Shown: positions 25,686 through 37,947, numbered from the stretch's first letter. The stretch: DNA of 64,000 nt from Gymnorhina tibicen (GCA_013399875.1 VXAZ01001749.1:1087429-1151428); one strand, 5' to 3'. Numbers and translations: made by a program. The notes: generated by a model not told the origin, from the letters alone.

Positions 25686-25724
25686 TGCCAGTACCCCTGA
25701 GTACCCCCTGCCAGTACCCCTGAG
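25686..25724. repeat. Short tandem duplication, 23-bp period
   Basis: TGCCAGTACCCCTGAG occurs at 25686-25701 and again at 25709-25724, exactly 23 bases later. The spacer also repeats GTACCCC. This is a local slippage-type duplication with 1.7 copies. Confidence 0.85.
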
Positions 25725-26012
25725 CACAGAAACTGGGAGTGTGGCAGAGCACTCCTGAATGTTAGAAATCTTTCATTCAAAACCCAGGTCAGGGTTCCAT
25801 GCCCAAATTTTAAGCACACAAAAAGGAAACTGGTCTTCAAACATCTCAAAATGCTCAAAACATTTGCTTTTGCAACAGTTCAGATAAGCTGGCATATAAC
25901 CAAGGCAGCTACAATAAACTACACGCTTGAAATGAAAACCCAACAGAATCCTGGCAGCTTAGGACACAATGCTTTTATTGTACTGTTTTCATATCTAATT
26001 ATGCTCCTATGC

Positions 26013-26055
26013 AAAAAAAAAAAAAAAAAAAGGGAGAGAAAGAGAGAAAGAAAAA
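26013..26055. repeat. Poly-A run followed by GA-rich purine tract
   Basis: Nineteen A residues lead into a G/A-only segment of about 24 bases. I see no retrocopy body immediately upstream, so this is not clearly a processed-gene tail. Such tracts are often length-polymorphic. Confidence 0.85.
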
Positions 26056-26508
26056 CACTGTTATACACTAGAAAAGTGTTGTGATAATCTAACACTAGGC
26101 TTGACTGCCTCAATAAAACCTTCCACAAAAGGTTTGCTCACTTGCTCTACACCATCCTACAACCACACAATTCCACACTCATACAGTCCCAAAGTTAATC
26201 TAGCTCAGAATCTCTTCACTGCTATATACAGCTAAGGCTTTTATGTTCCGTTCATGTTTTGGAGTAAGGCTGAACATATGATAATTTATTTCTTGGGTTG
26301 CTGTAGCATGCAGAATGAACTCCTCACTCATTCAGCTGCACACACACAGGTGTACATTTGAGACTGGATCTTTTTTTATCCTCAGCAAAGGAGTCAGCCA
26401 ATGTAACAGTGATGTCATGTTCCCAGGAGGACAAAAAAAGCCCAGTGATATAAATCAAGTGTTGTTCTGCTACAACGTAAACAACCCGAAATAACCAACG
26501 TGAAAAAG

Positions 26509-26525
26509 AAAAAAAAAAAAAAAAA
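26509..26525. repeat. Poly-A run (A17)
   Basis: Simple homopolymer preceded by AAAAAG. There is no sign of a processed pseudogene body next to it. Confidence 0.85.
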
Positions 26526-29356
26526 CCAAAGTGGTTTCCAACCTTGCCTTTCCAGCTGGTTCTGGTCCCTACACAATCCCTATCTCTGCTCTGCCTTGCA
26601 ATAACACTTCTCTCACTATCTGAGTGTTTTCTCTTGGCTTCCTGGGGAATTCCAGTGCAAACATACCCAGGGACACACTGGTGCAAGCCAATATACCAGG
26701 AAGCTCTGCCTCTGCACCTCTGGGATGCACAGTTCACCTGCACAGGCCCAGACCTTCCACAGTGACCCAGCTCTGGTGGCTCCATGGAGCACCTCTAGCC
26801 CCAGGTGTACTTCCCACAGAAAACCATGATTCCTGCCTGGCCCTCCTGAGGGATGGCTGACAGTCCCATGAGCCCAAAACTGCTTTCGCATCAGAGAGCT
26901 GTGTTTAGCACCCACCAGTCCCTTTCACACACACACATCCCTTAGAGGTTTCATCTTTTGTGTTTGGAAACAGGCAAGTTATTCCTACCACATCGCTTCC
27001 AAACCAAATTTCTCTCATAATGCATATTTATCAAACAATTTAGGAATATATAAAATACAATTCTACATAGCAGGTGGATAAACTATATTCTATTAATGTA
27101 AAACTCTCTAAATTGAAAATCTTGCGACTATATTCCAAAATATTAAAGCATAAATCATAGTATTTATCAGGATAAACCAAAGCAGGAGCTGTATTACAAT
27201 AAAAGAGGTTTACAAGCTACTTGTACTGTTTTCAGCACTAATACAGCAGCACAATAAAGAGAAATGAAGCTCCCATGGCCATGGCTGTTATTATATAAGG
27301 TTCTTTATTCAAAACTTCTTGACACTTTGCTTCAAAAACTTTAAATCTGATCAATACCCATAACTAAATAGGCCTGGAAACCAATCTGTGTTTTCAATCC
27401 CCCATATTTTATGAAAAATAAATAAACCATTAGATGTGAAACAACAAACATATAACCCCAAAGCAATCTGAAACCTTTTTACAATACTCAAGGCAGATTA
27501 GTTTGAACAGATTCAGTGACCTTATTTAATAATAGATGATAATGTTATATACATAGTGACCACACCAGAAACCTTTGAAAATAATATACAGTTAATCATA
27601 CACAAAAATTTTAGAAGCATTGAAAAAAAATTAAAATATTGGATATTAAACTCTTGTTCAGCCAAGTATACAAACTTTGGATTGACTTACATCACATTTG
27701 AGTAACCTGACTTACTGAAAAACAACTTCTTATAAGAATTAATCTGAGCATATAGTTCTCTTTGATTCTAATCTGGAGCTTCAATTCCTAAACCAGTACA
27801 GGGAGGAATAGAAAGATGATCCTTATAAGAAATATCTTCACCAAAATGCAGAAGAAATTAAAAGCAATCAAACAAAAAAGCACTCAGATTTGAAAAGAGC
27901 TGTAATTGTCCAGTGATAAGAATCCTAGAAATGTTGCAAAAGTTTAAGTTGGCCAAGAATCAATCAGTTATAATTTGGGCTCAGCTCAGCATCCTTTTGG
28001 CAGAGGGATAAACTCTCCAGGTCTCTTGCAGCCTACAAATTTTGTGAAGTGATTTGGGATCTATAAAGATAAAATCCATCATATAAACATAAAAGGACAA
28101 TATTCTGCTCTTTCTTTAGTGCGTGCAAGGCCCCAAACACAGAGGGAGAGAAGAGCTTTCCCTTCAAAAGCATTAAAGGCTTTAGTGCAAAGCCCAGCGC
28201 TAGGATCAAAGGGAGGCCCGAGGTGCTCCTCAGGGAGGAGAAGAAGGAAGCCCATCCCGGCTGCTGCCAAGCAGGCAACAAGAGGGGATGATGGGACATC
28301 CTTACTCCTGCTTCATGTCACAGGAAGTGTACTTGCCAATATTCTTGCAGATAAAAGCAAAAGCAACTTTCCAGCTGGATGCATGTTGGCTGAACACATC
28401 TGTGAACAACTGGGAAGACAGAAAGCATGGGCTCATCCTTAACAGTCCTGGAAAATTCTAGAAGAGTTCTGTATGTGAAACCACAGCCAGAACACACAGT
28501 AGTAGGCACCACCTCATTTTAAAATGAGAAAGTCTTTTTCTACCCAGGGTTCTTCCTGATGCCTGTTGTTTATGAAACAATAGCACTGGGGCTTTATTTT
28601 CCATGTATTTGAATTCCTGTGTCCTGAAAATAAAGGAACGAAATATGCTTGCTTGAGATTTTACTGAAAAACTAAGAATGAGCATGCACTTCATTGTGTC
28701 ACTAAAAGAGTATTTAGTAAATTTACAATTGCAAAGAAAAACAGCACATTACATTTACAAGTGTCTTATCAGAAACAAGTTAAACTTCTCTTGACTAATT
28801 ACAATATTTTGGATTGATCCACACATACCAGGATACTGCTGTGTTGCAAAACCACAAGAAAAATAAGAAGGCTTTAAAACATGAGCACTAAAATTAATAC
28901 AAGAATAAGGCAGCGGTTCAAAACTATCCACTTACTTAAACATGAGGTCTGTTACCTTGGTGTCTCTACTATAACTCAACACTTTTAACACACATTTTGC
29001 TGGGGATTTGTGGGGACCAGTGGGCCCGTAACCCAAGGAGCAAACAGAGTCCATTGGTGAGACCATCCCTAGGGACAGAAATCCTCTCCAGGTTAGGGTG
29101 AACTAAAAAGACTTTTCCCAGCATGCTGCTTCACTATGCGAATGTATCCCAGCGCTCCTTCCCCAGTTGGCTTCCCCGCCCCCTTATACCTTATCTATTC
29201 CTTCCCTAGAAAATTCTCCCTTCCCCACTCTCCCATTGGACCTTGTTCCTTTGCCACTCCCTCAGATTTTCCCCATTGGCACCTGTACCCTAGTCCCACC
29301 TATATACCACCCCTGTGCCCTTCGACCATTAGTCCCCGAGGCTTTCCCCACCCCCA

Positions 29357-29363
29357 TATATAA
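29357..29363 (+). promoter_or_regulatory. TATA box of LTR family A
   Basis: TATATAA sits one base after the C-rich tract CCCCACCCCCA, which gives a KLF/Sp1-like GGGGGTGGGG on the other strand. Its distance to the AATAAA signal fits a U3/R arrangement. Confidence 0.6.
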
Positions 29364-29431
29364 TCTTATAATCTTGGACCCTCCATCTCTTGATGACTTT
29401 TGTCCCTGGTGCCCTTTGCACGTGGGGTTGA

Positions 29432-29437
29432 AATAAA
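29432..29437 (+). terminator. Polyadenylation signal of LTR family A
   Basis: AATAAA lies about 70 bases downstream of the TATA box, the usual place for the R-region signal in a compact LTR. Confidence 0.65.
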
Positions 29438-29560
29438 CCTCTGCCATGGAAATTCCACACAAGGACCCTTCCTGCCTCTTTGCTGACGATCTGTCGAAGA
29501 AGCTATCCGGTGTGCTTGTGCCTGTGTGAATGCAGTGGCTTGCTGAGCGATTTTCTGCTA

Positions 29561-29707
29561 GATTTGGTTTCTGAGGGTCATAGCACCCCACCAGAACACC
29601 CCCCGAAACCACCAGGGATCAGCTCCTTCAGGCTCATTTTTGGAGTTCACAGCAATAATCCTGTACTACGGGAGGGCCTGCCACAGTGCAGACTGTTAAA
29701 AAAAGAC
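29561..29707. other. Spacer between two LTRs, origin unclear
   Basis: About 150 bases with C-rich blocks and no coding potential. It could be host DNA, the end of the first LTR (if that ends at 29684), or a scrap of viral leader. The run TTAAAAAAAGAC just before the second LTR is weakly like a polypurine tract but lacks the usual G run. Confidence 0.4.
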
Positions 29708-30072
29708 TGTGGGAATTGGCTTTCGCAATTGATAATTAGTTAATGAGGAGAGTTGTGGCTAATGTATGATGTTAATGGTTGTTGTTTACGTGTTACAGAG
29801 TAATGAATTTGTTAAATTAATAGCATTGTTTACCCTATAGTTAATAGTAGTTATAGTTTATATTAGTAACCTATTTCAGTGACACAGAAGCTTGGAACTT
29901 TATCTAGAGTACTAGTAATGTAATTGAAGGAGGGGTTTGGGTAAGACTTTAGCATAAAGGGATATAGGCAAGAAGATCATTGGGTGAAGGCCAGACCTAT
30001 GACAAGACGTGAGACAAGGGGGAGCAAGCAATGAGCCAATTGAAAGGACTGACTCAATCTCCAGCCTATCAA

Positions 30073-30113
30073 GGGGGAGGGCATGGGGGAGGTGATGGGC
30101 AGGGTCTGTGGGG
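30073..30113 (+). promoter_or_regulatory. G-quadruplex motif abutting the LTR TATA box
   Basis: Six G runs of three to five bases occur in 41 bases (30073-77, 79-81, 85-89, 97-99, 102-104, 110-113) with spacers of 1, 3, 7, 2 and 5 bases. This satisfies the standard G3+N1-7 rule with runs to spare. Only one base separates it from the TATA box. The same tract can serve as Sp1/KLF sites. Confidence 0.75.
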
Positions 30114-30114
30114 C

Positions 30115-30123
30115 TATAAAAGG
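30115..30123 (+). promoter_or_regulatory. TATA box of LTR family B
   Basis: TATAAAAGG is a textbook core promoter element and lies about 140 bases before the LTR polyadenylation signal. Transcription would start near 30145. Confidence 0.75.
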
Positions 30124-30254
30124 TAATATCACTGCCCTCAACTCTGTCTGGCTTCAGGCTGTCTGAGCCACGCCCAGCAGTGTGCTCCGCTTTGTGTAAC
30201 AGCGGTTAGCCAACCTAAGCCCCGTATCGTTGTGTCTTGTTCTGTTAATAAGAT

Positions 30255-30260
30255 AATAAA
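30255..30260 (+). terminator. Polyadenylation signal of LTR family B
   Basis: AATAAA lies about 40 bases before the LTR end, leaving a short U5. Confidence 0.7.
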
Positions 30261-30303
30261 TTCTTAAAAATTCAAATCGTGAGAGGTCCTTTCTCACACA
30301 GAC

Positions 30304-33089
30304 CATTTAAGTGGCAGCACCAATTCATCCCCTTCTCCAACAAGCAGAGATGACAATTAGTGACAAACACATCCACAGCATTTTTCTTGTTGGACCAGAG
30401 TAGCTCCTTCTGTCAGAGCAGTTGCACAGGTTCATCATGACTTGGTGTCTGCAATTAAGACGCTTACAAAAATGGGAGTGAAGGGCACTGAAAAATGCCA
30501 TGAAAGGCAAATGAATGAATGAAAACAGCACAATAGGGTGAACATTGCTGACAAGAGCTGCTTAAACAGAACAAAATTCATTCTGATGGACTTTCCTTCT
30601 CTTTCAAACCATTTCCTTTTGTGTCCATTGTGTTCCTGTGGGTGAACTAGACATGGTGGAAAAAAAAACGCTAATGCAAAATCAGCAATTAGCTCAGGAG
30701 TCTGATTCACTTTGGAAATTGCCAAGTATTGGAGCAAGGGCAGAGGGAGAGGAGGCAGTTACATTTGCAAACAAACAGCCTTTTACTACCCATCTCAAAA
30801 TTAAAGCCACCATGGCAACTGAACCTCATTTTTTCAGTAGTGGAGAACACTTGTTATCTTTACAAAGAAACACTCAATCACTAAAATAAAAGAGCCATCT
30901 CTGTGAACTGGACTTCTTGAATGCAACATTTGAGTAAGTGCATTTGTCTTCAGTATTAAGGACATATTCAAGATTTCTTCCATTTTGGACCATAAACACT
31001 TTTTCTTTTCTGCCTGCACTTTGGGGAACTGAGGATTGCTGACACTCTTGTGACTTGCAGGTTATATTTTCTGCTATTATCCTTATATTTGCTGCCTGTA
31101 TGAAAACTAAAAGTGGGCAGTCACTGCTACTTCATTGAATGAACCCTGGCTATGAGTGCCTGGAAAGTCCTACTAAAGGTGAATTTTCTATAGGATTTGT
31201 ACTGAAGCAGCTAACTAGAACAATAACATATGCTGGAGCACGTCCATGTAAATCTTGAATTTTTCTATTTGAATTGAGCTTACTGTACTCTTCTTTGGTA
31301 TGAAATATTCATGGCAAAAAAGAGAAACCTCTTTAGTGTGGGGTTAAGCTTTTAAATACTGGGAAGAGTTTTAAAATGTCATAGCAATGTAAAAGCAAGC
31401 AATATAAATATTATGAGTTTTCTAAGTCAAATCTTTGGACTTTCTGATAGTAACAGGTTACATTCAATATCATTTACACATTAAGGTTTATGCTTCAGGT
31501 AAATTCTACAGGTCTTTCTGAGTACAGAATTAGTATGCTACTTCCTCCACAAGATCTTCAGTTTCCTGTAGGAACTGAACATGGGAAATAGCCAAGGAAA
31601 AGGCACCAGACACAGCATATGGAACTTAACTGGCCAGCTTCCTTTACTGGCACAGAATCATCTGTAACAGTGAGGAGTTTCAGTTCAGCATGGGGCCCCT
31701 CACATTCCAGTTCATGAGTTTAAAAGGAGATAATTCAGATTCAGAAACAGAAACATTTCCTTCTGGAGCTCACAAAATCCCTTTATTTGGGAGATTAAAC
31801 CTCTGCCATTCGACAAAGCAAAAAGAGGAGGAGCTCCCTATAACTTGAGTCACTGCAGATCATTTTGCATTCACACTCTACCCCCTCCTTATCCTTCCTC
31901 CTGTTGCTGGGAGTCCACAGGGGACAGAATTATGTGTTAGTGGGTTGTCCATTAAAATGTAACGAAGAGAGAAGACTGGGTAAATAAACTTCTTTTTCCC
32001 AGGCTGACCCCTGCCTCTGGCAGCGGGAAGATAAAAAGATCATCTGTCCAGTTACCACAGATAGAAATAATGGACATCCAGCAAGTCCTCAGAAGTGACA
32101 TCGTGTGCTCATTTAAAGCCTGCATTGATCTGCCTCTCCTCACTTGCCTAAAAGCCCTGATAAAGTACAGAGGAGCAAAGAGAAATCCAGCTTTTGTAAT
32201 CAAGCTGTTTTGTATTTCAAATTAATACTTTCATATTTACTGTAATTTAAAGATGTTCAAATCAGTACATATTACCAAGCTGAACTGGTTATGCATAATT
32301 TTAATTCTTGTAATTTGTCACTTGCTTTCCAGACAATAATGTTAGGTTGTTTCTAAACATGGATCATAGTGACTTTCTCACTTTATGGGTCCTGCAAATT
32401 GCTTTGTTTTACACAGCCATACTCTGTTATGTTTCAATTACAGTCACATTTTATAACTGACATTCTTAAAAGTATTATATGTTAATATATTCATTTAAGA
32501 AACGTCAGATGAAATGTGTAGACTTAGTACAGAACATATTCTGACAGACCTGACAAAAAACATGAAAAATGTGTGCGTTCTATCATAATGATTATTTTTC
32601 AGATAACACCAGCTGTGCCACTATTAAACCAAGTTACTGCTTTTCCACATAACACCAAGTACCAGCATTCAATCATGAAAGAAATATAAATCTTCATGGG
32701 CTTTTTCCACATGCTTTAAATCAGCAGCAGTCTGTGCATTTGTATCTGCACTAAAAACACGGTAAAAACCAGGAATGTCTTCCAGCTGAAAACTCTTTGG
32801 TATTTTATTGATAGACTATGATTGGGATATGTAGTGTTATGTTTATAGGGATGTAGTTCAGTTTTAATCTAAGTTCCAAGTTAAATATGACACGCACGCA
32901 CACAAAATTTCACTAACCAAATAACTTGAGTGACTACAGGAATGATTAAATCTTTGATTTCATCCTTCGCATTATTTTATTATGGAAGCCTTGGATTCTT
33001 CATCAGTATCAGGTTAAAATTGTTCAAATGAGATGCATGACAAAAGGTATCATTCCCCTTATGAAACTCCAAGTTTTTAAGAGTCTTTC
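30304..33089. other. AT-rich unique sequence, no gene recognised
   Basis: No transposon, RNA gene or coding-like frame over about 100 codons. A short CACGCACGCACAC stretch near 32892 is the only simple repeat noted. Confidence 0.55.
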
Positions 33090-33625
33090 CCTTCTCCCCC
33101 TCTACTCTGCTCCCGTAAGATCCCACCTGGAGCACTACATCCAGCTCTGGGGCCCCCGACATAAGAAGGAGATGGACCCGTTGGAGTGGGTCCAGAGGAG
33201 GCTGGAGCACCTCTGCTCTAGAGTCAGACTGGGAGAGCTGGGGTTGTTCAGCCTGGAGAGGAGGGCCTCTGGGGAGACCTTACAGCACCTTACAGTACTT
33301 GAAGGGGGCCACAAGAGAGCTAGAGAGGGACTTTTCACATGGGCACGGAGTCATAGGACAAGGGCTAATGGCTTTAAACTGAACGAGGGTGGATTTACAT
33401 TAGATAGGAAGAAGAAATTCTTTTCCTTGAGGGTGGGGAGGCTCTAGCACTGATTGCCCACACAAGTTGTGGATGCCCCATCCCTAGAAGTGTACAAGGC
33501 CAGCTTGGACAGGGCTTGGAACAGCCTGGTCTAATGGAAAGTGTTCCTGCCCATGGCACGGGGTTGGAACTGGATGATCTTTAAAGGTCCCTTCCAAGCC
33601 AAACCATTCTGTGATTCTATGATTC
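33090..33625 (+). mobile_element. CR1 LINE 3' segment, 5'-truncated
   Basis: About 535 bases of a CR1 retrotransposon, from the last part of ORF2 to the 3' tail. The 5' part reads as the ORF2 C-terminal region: VRSHLEHYIQLWGPRHKKE is followed by VQRRLEHL, GELGLFSLERR and KKFFSLRVG. This frame is open to a TAG at 33445-33447, where the family normally continues for about 40 more residues, so the stop is premature. Downstream come TTGTGGATGCCCCATCCCT, GGAACTGGATGATCTTTAAA and the tail CCATTCTGTGATTCTATGATTC. The preserved tail and few indels suggest moderate age. It lacks the endonuclease and reverse transcriptase and is dead on arrival, as is usual for CR1. Confidence 0.93.
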
Positions 33626-36600
33626 AGCCATTCTTGGGTATTACAAGATTCTGTCTACAAGCTGAACATTCAAGAATAGCCTTTCTTGACTGCTTTGCAA
33701 TTGGATAATGCCATCCTTCCTACATCAGAGGATGCAAGACAAAATCAGTTTTCTGCCTAATTTCTTTCCTCCTCTATGGAGTTCATATGGGCTTATTAAA
33801 TACCTCTAATACTCTTTTGTGTTCATTTCAGTCAAAGAATCACACATCATCACTGTATCTCAGATCCTGAAGAAATGAAAAGGAAACAGTCATTTTTCTG
33901 GGTACACTATTTTAGATGTGGTGAGCTATGAATTGTCCAGGGCAACAGCCTTTGGAAATTATGATAATTTGAACTGGTCTGTGACCTCATAATGTGATAA
34001 ATGGAATAGCTTAAAAATGTAATAATTACATTGAAATATCTGATTCAGACACCAATTCTGGGGTTAAAACATGCATGAAATGCTCTATGTAGAAAGGCTA
34101 TAAAGTAGGAAAAAAAAGAAAGCATAGGTTTGGCTTGGTACTGCATGTACATGTAGGACAAATGACTCTGGCTTGCAAGGAATATGGCTCATAAAAGGTT
34201 TGATCACATTGATTGATAAACAGTTGCTTAGGGTCAGGAAGAAGAGTAAATAGTCCACTTACATATCTGACACCTCACTAGAAAATCAGAAAATCTAAGT
34301 CAGTATAAGCTTTGCAAAAATGTTAAAGCAAATGCTCTACTGAATCATCATATTTAGACAGAAAATTGAATCAAGATGCGTTTAAAGCCAATGGGTTCCA
34401 ATGTCCCTATCCTTTAACTGGAGAGAACACAATACTTGTGACCTCCCTGTCAGGCACTCAAGACCCCAAATTTCAAGGCCTACTAGGTCTGCTGCTCTAT
34501 TTGCATTCTCTAACCTCCCAAACTCCACACCATTTCTCCACAGATCCTTATAATGCTCTTTTCTGTCTTCAGGATTCACAAGAAGAGGAAAAAGTCCTAT
34601 CAGAGTGAAATATTTTTTAAAAAAATAAAACAAAAAACCAAACAAAACCAACACAATAAAAAACCACTTCTCTGAATCCAACACAGCAATGGATGATTCT
34701 TTGTTTCTTAACAACAGTAAATCACATTAATATCTGAAATTATCTGCACTGTGTTGCCAGGCAGATCTGCCCAGAAATGCCTCAAAATCTTTGCTTTCAT
34801 TCACTGGTAACTTACCCCAAACAGGGGGATGTTCTATATTCTCATCTCATTATTCATTATTGTTCTTATATTCATCAAATTGCTACTCTGTTTGGGATGT
34901 CTAAGAACAGGGATTTCCCTGTGGTTAGTGGACTTTCTCTTAATTGGAAAAAAAAAAAGGCAGAGCAGTGCACTGTCAATCAGTCACAGCAAGCATGATC
35001 TAAACAGCTGGATTATGCTCCTTGGGGTGATTTGTCTTGCAAGTATTTTAATTTCAGTTCAAGCATGGCTATTATTTCAAAATCTTTTGGTTTTGACTTA
35101 CTTGGCTTAGAAACATCCCTCTTAAGCAGCTGTAGTTGCACAAACACAATATAACACTGAATTATTCACTTGTTCATCAGTGAATCTGTTAAAGAACATA
35201 TTAGTATACAAAATTATAAAATGGAATGAGTCTCCTTGGAAGTGTCAGAGGGAGAAACGCTGGGAATCTTTAGCAATTTCTGTTTGGTAAAGAAAAAAAA
35301 TGGAGAGAAGCCCCTAGCAGGCTAAGCTGACCTGCTGTTATCTTCCCAGCCTGTTGATCCTCCCTACCTTGTCAGGTCTTGTCAAAGGACAGCTCGAGGG
35401 AATTGCTTGTGGTGAGTGTGCTGAGCAATGTTGTTCAAGTCCCTGCCACGCATTTTGCACATACAGAGAAAACACATCTAATACCAATATCACCTGCACA
35501 CAGGAGGTGCTAAAGGCTAAAATCACAAAGCTGCCAAAGGAAACTCATGGTTTCTGTCATGGAACAGCCCAGCAGTCAGTAGTTTCCTGGCAGAGGGGAG
35601 CTCTGAGTACTGCCCTGGAGGCTCTTCACTCTGTAGAAGCAGCTGAAAATTCAATGGAAACAGCAACCAGGAACCAAGCACATCTTGAGCCAAATGAATC
35701 AAGTTCAAACAAATGTCCCTTCTAATTCTCTTGATTTGCATGGAAACCAAAGAAATTCACTATTATTGGGAGAATAATTTTCTTTTCACTTAAGCCATGA
35801 AGGTTTTGAAGGTGATCTTTAACCTTGACCAAATCTGTTGACCTTTTAGATCTTAGGTCTATTGCTCCCAGAGTCATTAATGGATTTTGCCCTTTCAGAT
35901 AGGATGATTTTCAGAGCAGGAGATTATCTCCTTCCAGATACTTAAACGTGATGAAATTCAAATACTTGGTTTGGACCATTAAATTTCATCATGATATAAA
36001 TAACAATATACATTTCCATGGTTAGCTTTTTTAACTGGGCTAAAGAGGGATGCAGAGAAACTAAGTCCAAATTGGAAAAAAAAAATTAAAGCAGTGTATT
36101 ATACAGTTCCTTAGTCCATGGTGTAGTATGATAAACATCTACAACATGTGGGTGCACACACAGGCTTGTCTGGTTCATATACACACATTTCCATTTCTCT
36201 TTAACAGTAATAATAGCCTTTTTGAGGTATAGAATTGCCATGGTCGTATTAGAGAAAGAGATAGCTAAGCCTTTAGCAGCAGGTGTCATGCTAAAGGAAA
36301 GCAAAGTGCTTCTGGTTGCCAAATAAACACAGCAGCCATTATGCACTCAGCAGCCTCACCTACAGCCGTGAAAGTCAGTGTTGCTGGTTTATCAGAGTAT
36401 TAAGTGATAGAGAAGCTGTTAGCCAGAACTTCTTTATCTGCTCTTATTCTGAATTCTGTCATGCTATCTTTCAAATTTATCTAAACTACCATGGCAAACA
36501 AGCAGACAAGCTCTCAGTTTTCACTGGCACCTCAAGGAGCTTAATCCAGAGCTTTGCACTGTTTTTACCTGACTCAAGATAAGGAGTGCATGTGGCTCAT

Positions 36601-37947
36601 GGGTGCATGGGTCATTGTCCCCCACAGCAGACCAGGAACACTGAAGCACAATCTCTCATTCATCACATTTTTTATGACACCTGCTGTTACACACTCCCTA
36701 TTTTGAGCACACCACGAGCACCAAGTATCAGGTTAACCAATTCCATTGGCCTTGGCACTTCTATCTATCCCTGTGCTGAGTTGTTGTCTCCCGCATGGTG
36801 CAATTCCTCATCAACCAGTGGTGGCAGGAAACACTTGTGGCAATATCACACCTGGCACGATGTTTGGCAAATAAAAAAGAATCCCAGCTAGCGTACAGCC
36901 AGCACTGTGATGTCTGACTGATTTTCCATACCTAACAGAAGACCTCCACCAGGACATTGTGCCTGAAGTACATTATTCCATTTGGTACTTTTTATGGATA
37001 TGGTTTTCACCCTTCAATTCATATCCAGGTTAGTGGAGAATCTGGCCAAAATAGTTCTAGATAATACAATCAATCAATTTTTCTCATTTTATGAATATTT
37101 AAGGGAAGGTGGAACAGGATATGGTTTTAATTTTTTTTTTTTTCCTCATGAATTCCTTTGTCCAGGTTTGACACAGGGAATGACTTTTCCAGTAACAGAA
37201 CCAGCAGCCTAAAAAGTGCAATATCATGGATTTCTCCTGTCAGCACGTTTAACAGATTGGTTTAATGGACTGGTAATAGAATACCTCAGTTTTTCTAATG
37301 GGTGGAGTTCTTCTTCACAATCTTCTGCTTACATGCAAGAACAAAGCCTACCTTTTCTTCACCTTTCTGATAGCAATTCAGTCATTTCTGTAGATCAGTA
37401 AGTCAGTAAAGCCACCTGCAAAATCTCTGGGGCTTCAAACTGTGTTATGTTTAACTTTTCTGCACAGAAATTATTTTATTAAGTGATTCAGTGCTCTGCA
37501 CAGACCTCAACCCTCGAGAAAACTGGAGCTGTTGACTGCAATAGATTTTTCAACAGAACAGTCAAACAACACAAGTGATTTGCAACATTGCAGGACCCAG
37601 TTATTCCCACTATTCATCTTTGCAGGAGAGCTGTGAATCCAGTGAAGATTTATAAGCGGAAAGTCACTTCATTCTCAAATAATGTACAACGGGCAATAGA
37701 AGGCACACATGTTTAGCAGGCTCTGTTTATAACACGCTGCATCACTTTGTGCTATGGCACGCTGTAAAGTCTGACCTAATTTGACACGACAGCTAAAATT
37801 TAAAGGACAATATTTCCCACTTCACTTCCAAATGGGAAAATTGCAATGTTCCAACAAAAGCTGGCCAGTGGAAGGAGGGCAGACAGGAAAGTGTCCATGG
37901 TCTGCCAACTTCAAATTACTGTTAAGTAGTTCAGCATTTCTCTGGGG

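Larger units (their letters stand above)
25730..29008. other. Unique sequence with A-runs and a very AT-rich core
   Basis: Contains an A19 run (26013-26031) followed by a GGGAGAGAAAGAGAGAAAG purine tract, and an A17 run (26509-26525). About 27.0-27.7 kb is especially AT-rich. Open frames overlap on both strands at 26324-26915 but look random. No gene or recent transposon was recognised. Confidence 0.55.
29009..29560 (+). mobile_element. Solo retroviral LTR, family A (3' boundary uncertain)
   Basis: The element starts TGTGGGGACC and has the order of a retroviral promoter-terminator. A pyrimidine-rich U3 with several CCAAT/ATTGG boxes leads to TATATAA (29357-29363), then about 70 bases later the polyadenylation signal AATAAA (29432-29437), then about 120 bases of U5-like sequence. 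If it ends at 29560, the four bases GATT flank both sides (29005-29008 and 29561-29564), as expected for a gammaretrovirus-like (ERV1) insertion. However, the last bases would be TA, not CA. An alternative end at 29684 gives matching inverted tips (TGTGG/CCACA) but no flanking duplication. No gag, pol or env follows, so it is most simply a solo LTR left by recombination. Confidence 0.75.
29708..30300 (+). mobile_element. Solo retroviral LTR, family B
   Basis: This 593-bp element begins TGTGGGAATTGG and ends TTTCTCACACA, giving inverted tips (TGTG/CACA). It holds CCAAT-type boxes (for example GAGCCAATTG), a G-rich tract, a clear TATAAAAGG (30115-30123) and AATAAA (30255-30260), with a short U5 after that. 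The flanks share GAC, or AGAC if the final A is shared, at 29704-29707 and 30300-30303, consistent with a short target-site duplication. The U3 does not resemble that of the neighbouring LTR, so the two are separate insertions, not the two ends of one provirus. No viral genes are present. Confidence 0.82.

Noticed and set aside
26013..26031. A19 run considered as the tail of a processed pseudogene or SINE
   Set aside because: No retrocopy body, polyadenylation signal in the right place or flanking duplication is visible.
26324..26915. Overlapping frames of 73-153 codons on both strands
   Set aside because: They include a translated A-run and have no recognisable motifs. Mutual overlap and moderate GC explain the lack of stops.
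29009..30300. One complete small provirus with paired LTRs
   Set aside because: The two LTRs do not match each other, and there is no gag, pol or env between them.
35354..35725. 123-codon cysteine-containing frame
   Set aside because: It looks slightly secreted-like because of its cysteines, but there is no signal peptide, spacing pattern or homologous motif that I recognise.
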